Shown one piece after another: positions 5,883-6,744 of a stretch of 6,744 bases of DNA. A model generated the notes under the pieces. It did not search any database. It worked only from the letters and a program-made list of their open reading frames with translations, and was not told the origin of the DNA. The stretch is from Thermoplasmata archaeon (GTDB taxonomy: Archaea > Thermoplasmatota > Thermoplasmata > Thermoplasmatales > Thermoplasmataceae), in assembly GCA_021797025.1 (NCBI GenBank), contig JAKAAK010000178.1, forward strand, positions 1 to 6,744. The letters are read 5' to 3'. Every line of letters begins with the position of its first letter. Position 1 is the first letter of the stretch. The position numbers and the translations under genes are program-made.

Positions 5883-6319
5883 ATAAGGGAGATAGAATAG
5901 TTATAGAAACTGTGGAAAATCTTTTAACCAATTTAGAAGAGCATTCACGTGGGAGAAACCTGGATTTAAATGAATATGGCGCTGGAACGTTCATATCAAT
6001 GGATGAAAATGAAATTGTATATTATGATCCTGATGCAGATTGGACATACCATGTAAATAGAAAATTTGTTATCTGGTGGGCTGATGGCGACTTTGACGAG
6101 GTGAAGGAAAATCAAAATATAGATGCTATCGGGGTGTACGATAAACTTCCTCTGCGTGACCTGAATGGAATAGTAGTAAAAGACCAGTTAAAGATAAATA
6201 ATGAAAAAGATGCCTTTACCCTTAACGTTTCTGATGATAAAAATAAGGTAACCATACGTATTTTTAAGGATAATTTGCAGGACTTTATTGATGAGTTAAA
6301 CAGAGTGGTGATAGAATGA
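5879..6319 (+). CDS. Acidic hypothetical protein, 146 aa
   Basis: I do not recognise this protein. It is 146 residues and acidic (by my count 31 Asp/Glu against 17 Lys/Arg). It has an N-terminal helix (IVIETVENLLTNLEEHSRG), an aspartate- and aromatic-rich central stretch (MDENEIVYYDPDADWTYHVN, then KFVIWWADGDFDEVKEN), and alternating hydrophobic segments near the C terminus (FTLNV, KVTIRIF) before a last helix (LQDFIDELNRVVIE). It probably forms a soluble alpha/beta protein. It has no cysteines or membrane helix. AGGTGA at 5869-5874 is a good Shine-Dalgarno 4 bases before the ATG, which overlaps the preceding stop. Its own stop overlaps the next start. The charge could suit a DNA-mimic or anti-restriction role on a mobile element, but no family motif supports that. 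Confidence 0.7.
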   Translation: MNKGDRIVIETVENLLTNLEEHSRGRNLDLNEYGAGTFISMDENEIVYYDPDADWTYHVNRKFVIWWADGDFDEVKENQNIDAIGVYDKLPLRDLNGIVVKDQLKINNEKDAFTLNVSDDKNKVTIRIFKDNLQDFIDELNRVVIE

Positions 6320-6453
6320 GTCAGTTAAGAAGTATAGAAAGCACTATCAGGTACGCTGAGAAATTGAGAAAGAATAATGAAGGGAAAGACCCCTTAGTTG
6401 AGCATTTAAGATCCGTTCTTCCCAGGGATGAAGTATGGAGGGTATTCAAATGA
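6316..6453 (+). CDS. Small hypothetical protein with PRDE motif, 45 aa
   Basis: A 45-residue protein I do not recognise. A basic helix (LRSIESTIRYAEKLRKNNEG) is followed by DPLVEHLRSVLPRDEVWRVFK. The PRDE motif (36-39) and its preceding S-V-L match the tail of the 60-aa protein at 5700-5882; the coding DNA of the two motifs agrees at 16 of 20 positions (5847-5866 against 6412-6431). The start is supported by a perfect GGTGAT Shine-Dalgarno at 6307-6312, 3 bases before the ATG, and by an ATGA overlap with the previous gene. The stop overlaps the next ATG in the same way. Both ends being fixed by overlaps makes it a credible gene despite its size. Confidence 0.6.
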   Translation: MSQLRSIESTIRYAEKLRKNNEGKDPLVEHLRSVLPRDEVWRVFK

Positions 6454-6744
6454 CAGATGACTCCTATTTTGAATACCTTAACGGCATTTACCAGGAAGTT
6501 ACACAATGGCTTAATAAGAAGGACCATGTTGCAGATTCTACCAAAAGGGAATTTTTCTGCAAGATGAGGGCAACTCCTTATTATTACTGGAAGAAGGAGG
6601 AACCACCAAAAGAAGACAAAAGTTTTGATAAGGTTGGCCTGTTGAATGCCCTGAAGAAAAAGTATTCTCTGTCACCTACCAAGGACGGGCTAAAACTTCC
6701 TGGATACCTGGGCCGCGAAGAATTCAAGCACCTGGCTGATAATA
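6450..6744 (+). CDS. Hypothetical protein, 5' part (98 aa visible)
   Basis: The frame is open to the right edge of the window, so the protein continues beyond it. The first 98 residues are hydrophilic and rich in lysine and aromatic residues: MTDDSYFEYLNGIYQEVTQWLNKKD, then TPYYYWKKEEPPKED, then KVGLLNALKKKYSLSPTKDGLKLPGYLGREEF. I cannot assign a family from this part. No signal peptide or membrane segment is seen. GGAGGGT at 6437-6443 is a Shine-Dalgarno 6 bases upstream, and the ATG overlaps the stop of the 45-aa gene (ATGA), so it belongs to the same operon. It may be the first larger gene of the element's replication or structural block, but nothing visible decides this. Confidence 0.65.
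   Translation, partial: MTDDSYFEYLNGIYQEVTQWLNKKDHVADSTKREFFCKMRATPYYYWKKEEPPKEDKSFDKVGLLNALKKKYSLSPTKDGLKLPGYLGREEFKHLADN

Overview
The window looks archaeal, most likely from an AT-rich euryarchaeon of the Thermoplasmatales/Ferroplasma kind. The reasons are TATA-like boxes placed for leaderless or nearly leaderless first genes, Shine-Dalgarno sequences of the GGTGAT/GGAGGT type in front of internal operon genes, heavy use of AGA/AGG and ATA codons, and small zinc-ribbon, winged-helix and ribbon-helix-helix proteins. The lineage is inferred from style, not from a marker gene. The content (two DNA methyltransferases, several DNA-binding proteins, a string of tiny overlapping unknown genes) suggests a mobile or accessory region such as an integrated plasmid or virus with a defence cargo.

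Left part (1-1017): the C-terminal half of a D12/Dam-class adenine methyltransferase (DPPY motif) runs in from the left edge. About 550 bases of very AT-rich DNA follow, with no gene I can support, ending in a TATA-like promoter for the restriction cassette.

Restriction-modification cassette (1018-4177): one polypeptide carries an HsdR-N-type PD-(D/E)XK nuclease domain followed by an N6-adenine methyltransferase domain. An overlapping gene encodes a two-TRD specificity subunit. No helicase/translocase gene is present in the window. The architecture resembles BcgI-type (type IIB/IIG) enzymes more than a classical three-gene type I system.

Regulatory centre (4180-5303): two leftward genes (a winged-helix/zinc-ribbon protein and a 61-residue unknown) converge on the cassette with only 2 bp between stop codons. 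They diverge from a rightward operon whose first gene is a 47-residue ribbon-helix-helix-like protein. The 121-bp divergent promoter region carries three GKAGATAG repeats, one close to each predicted start.

Right operon (5160 to beyond the right edge): seven rightward genes (47, 77, 57, 60, 146, 45 and at least 98 aa) are packed by 4-8 bp overlaps or direct abutment. Internal genes have recognisable Shine-Dalgarno sites. Only the first two have a recognisable fold (ribbon-helix-helix, zinc finger). Two of the unknown small proteins share an S-[IV]-[VL]-PRDE motif near their C termini.
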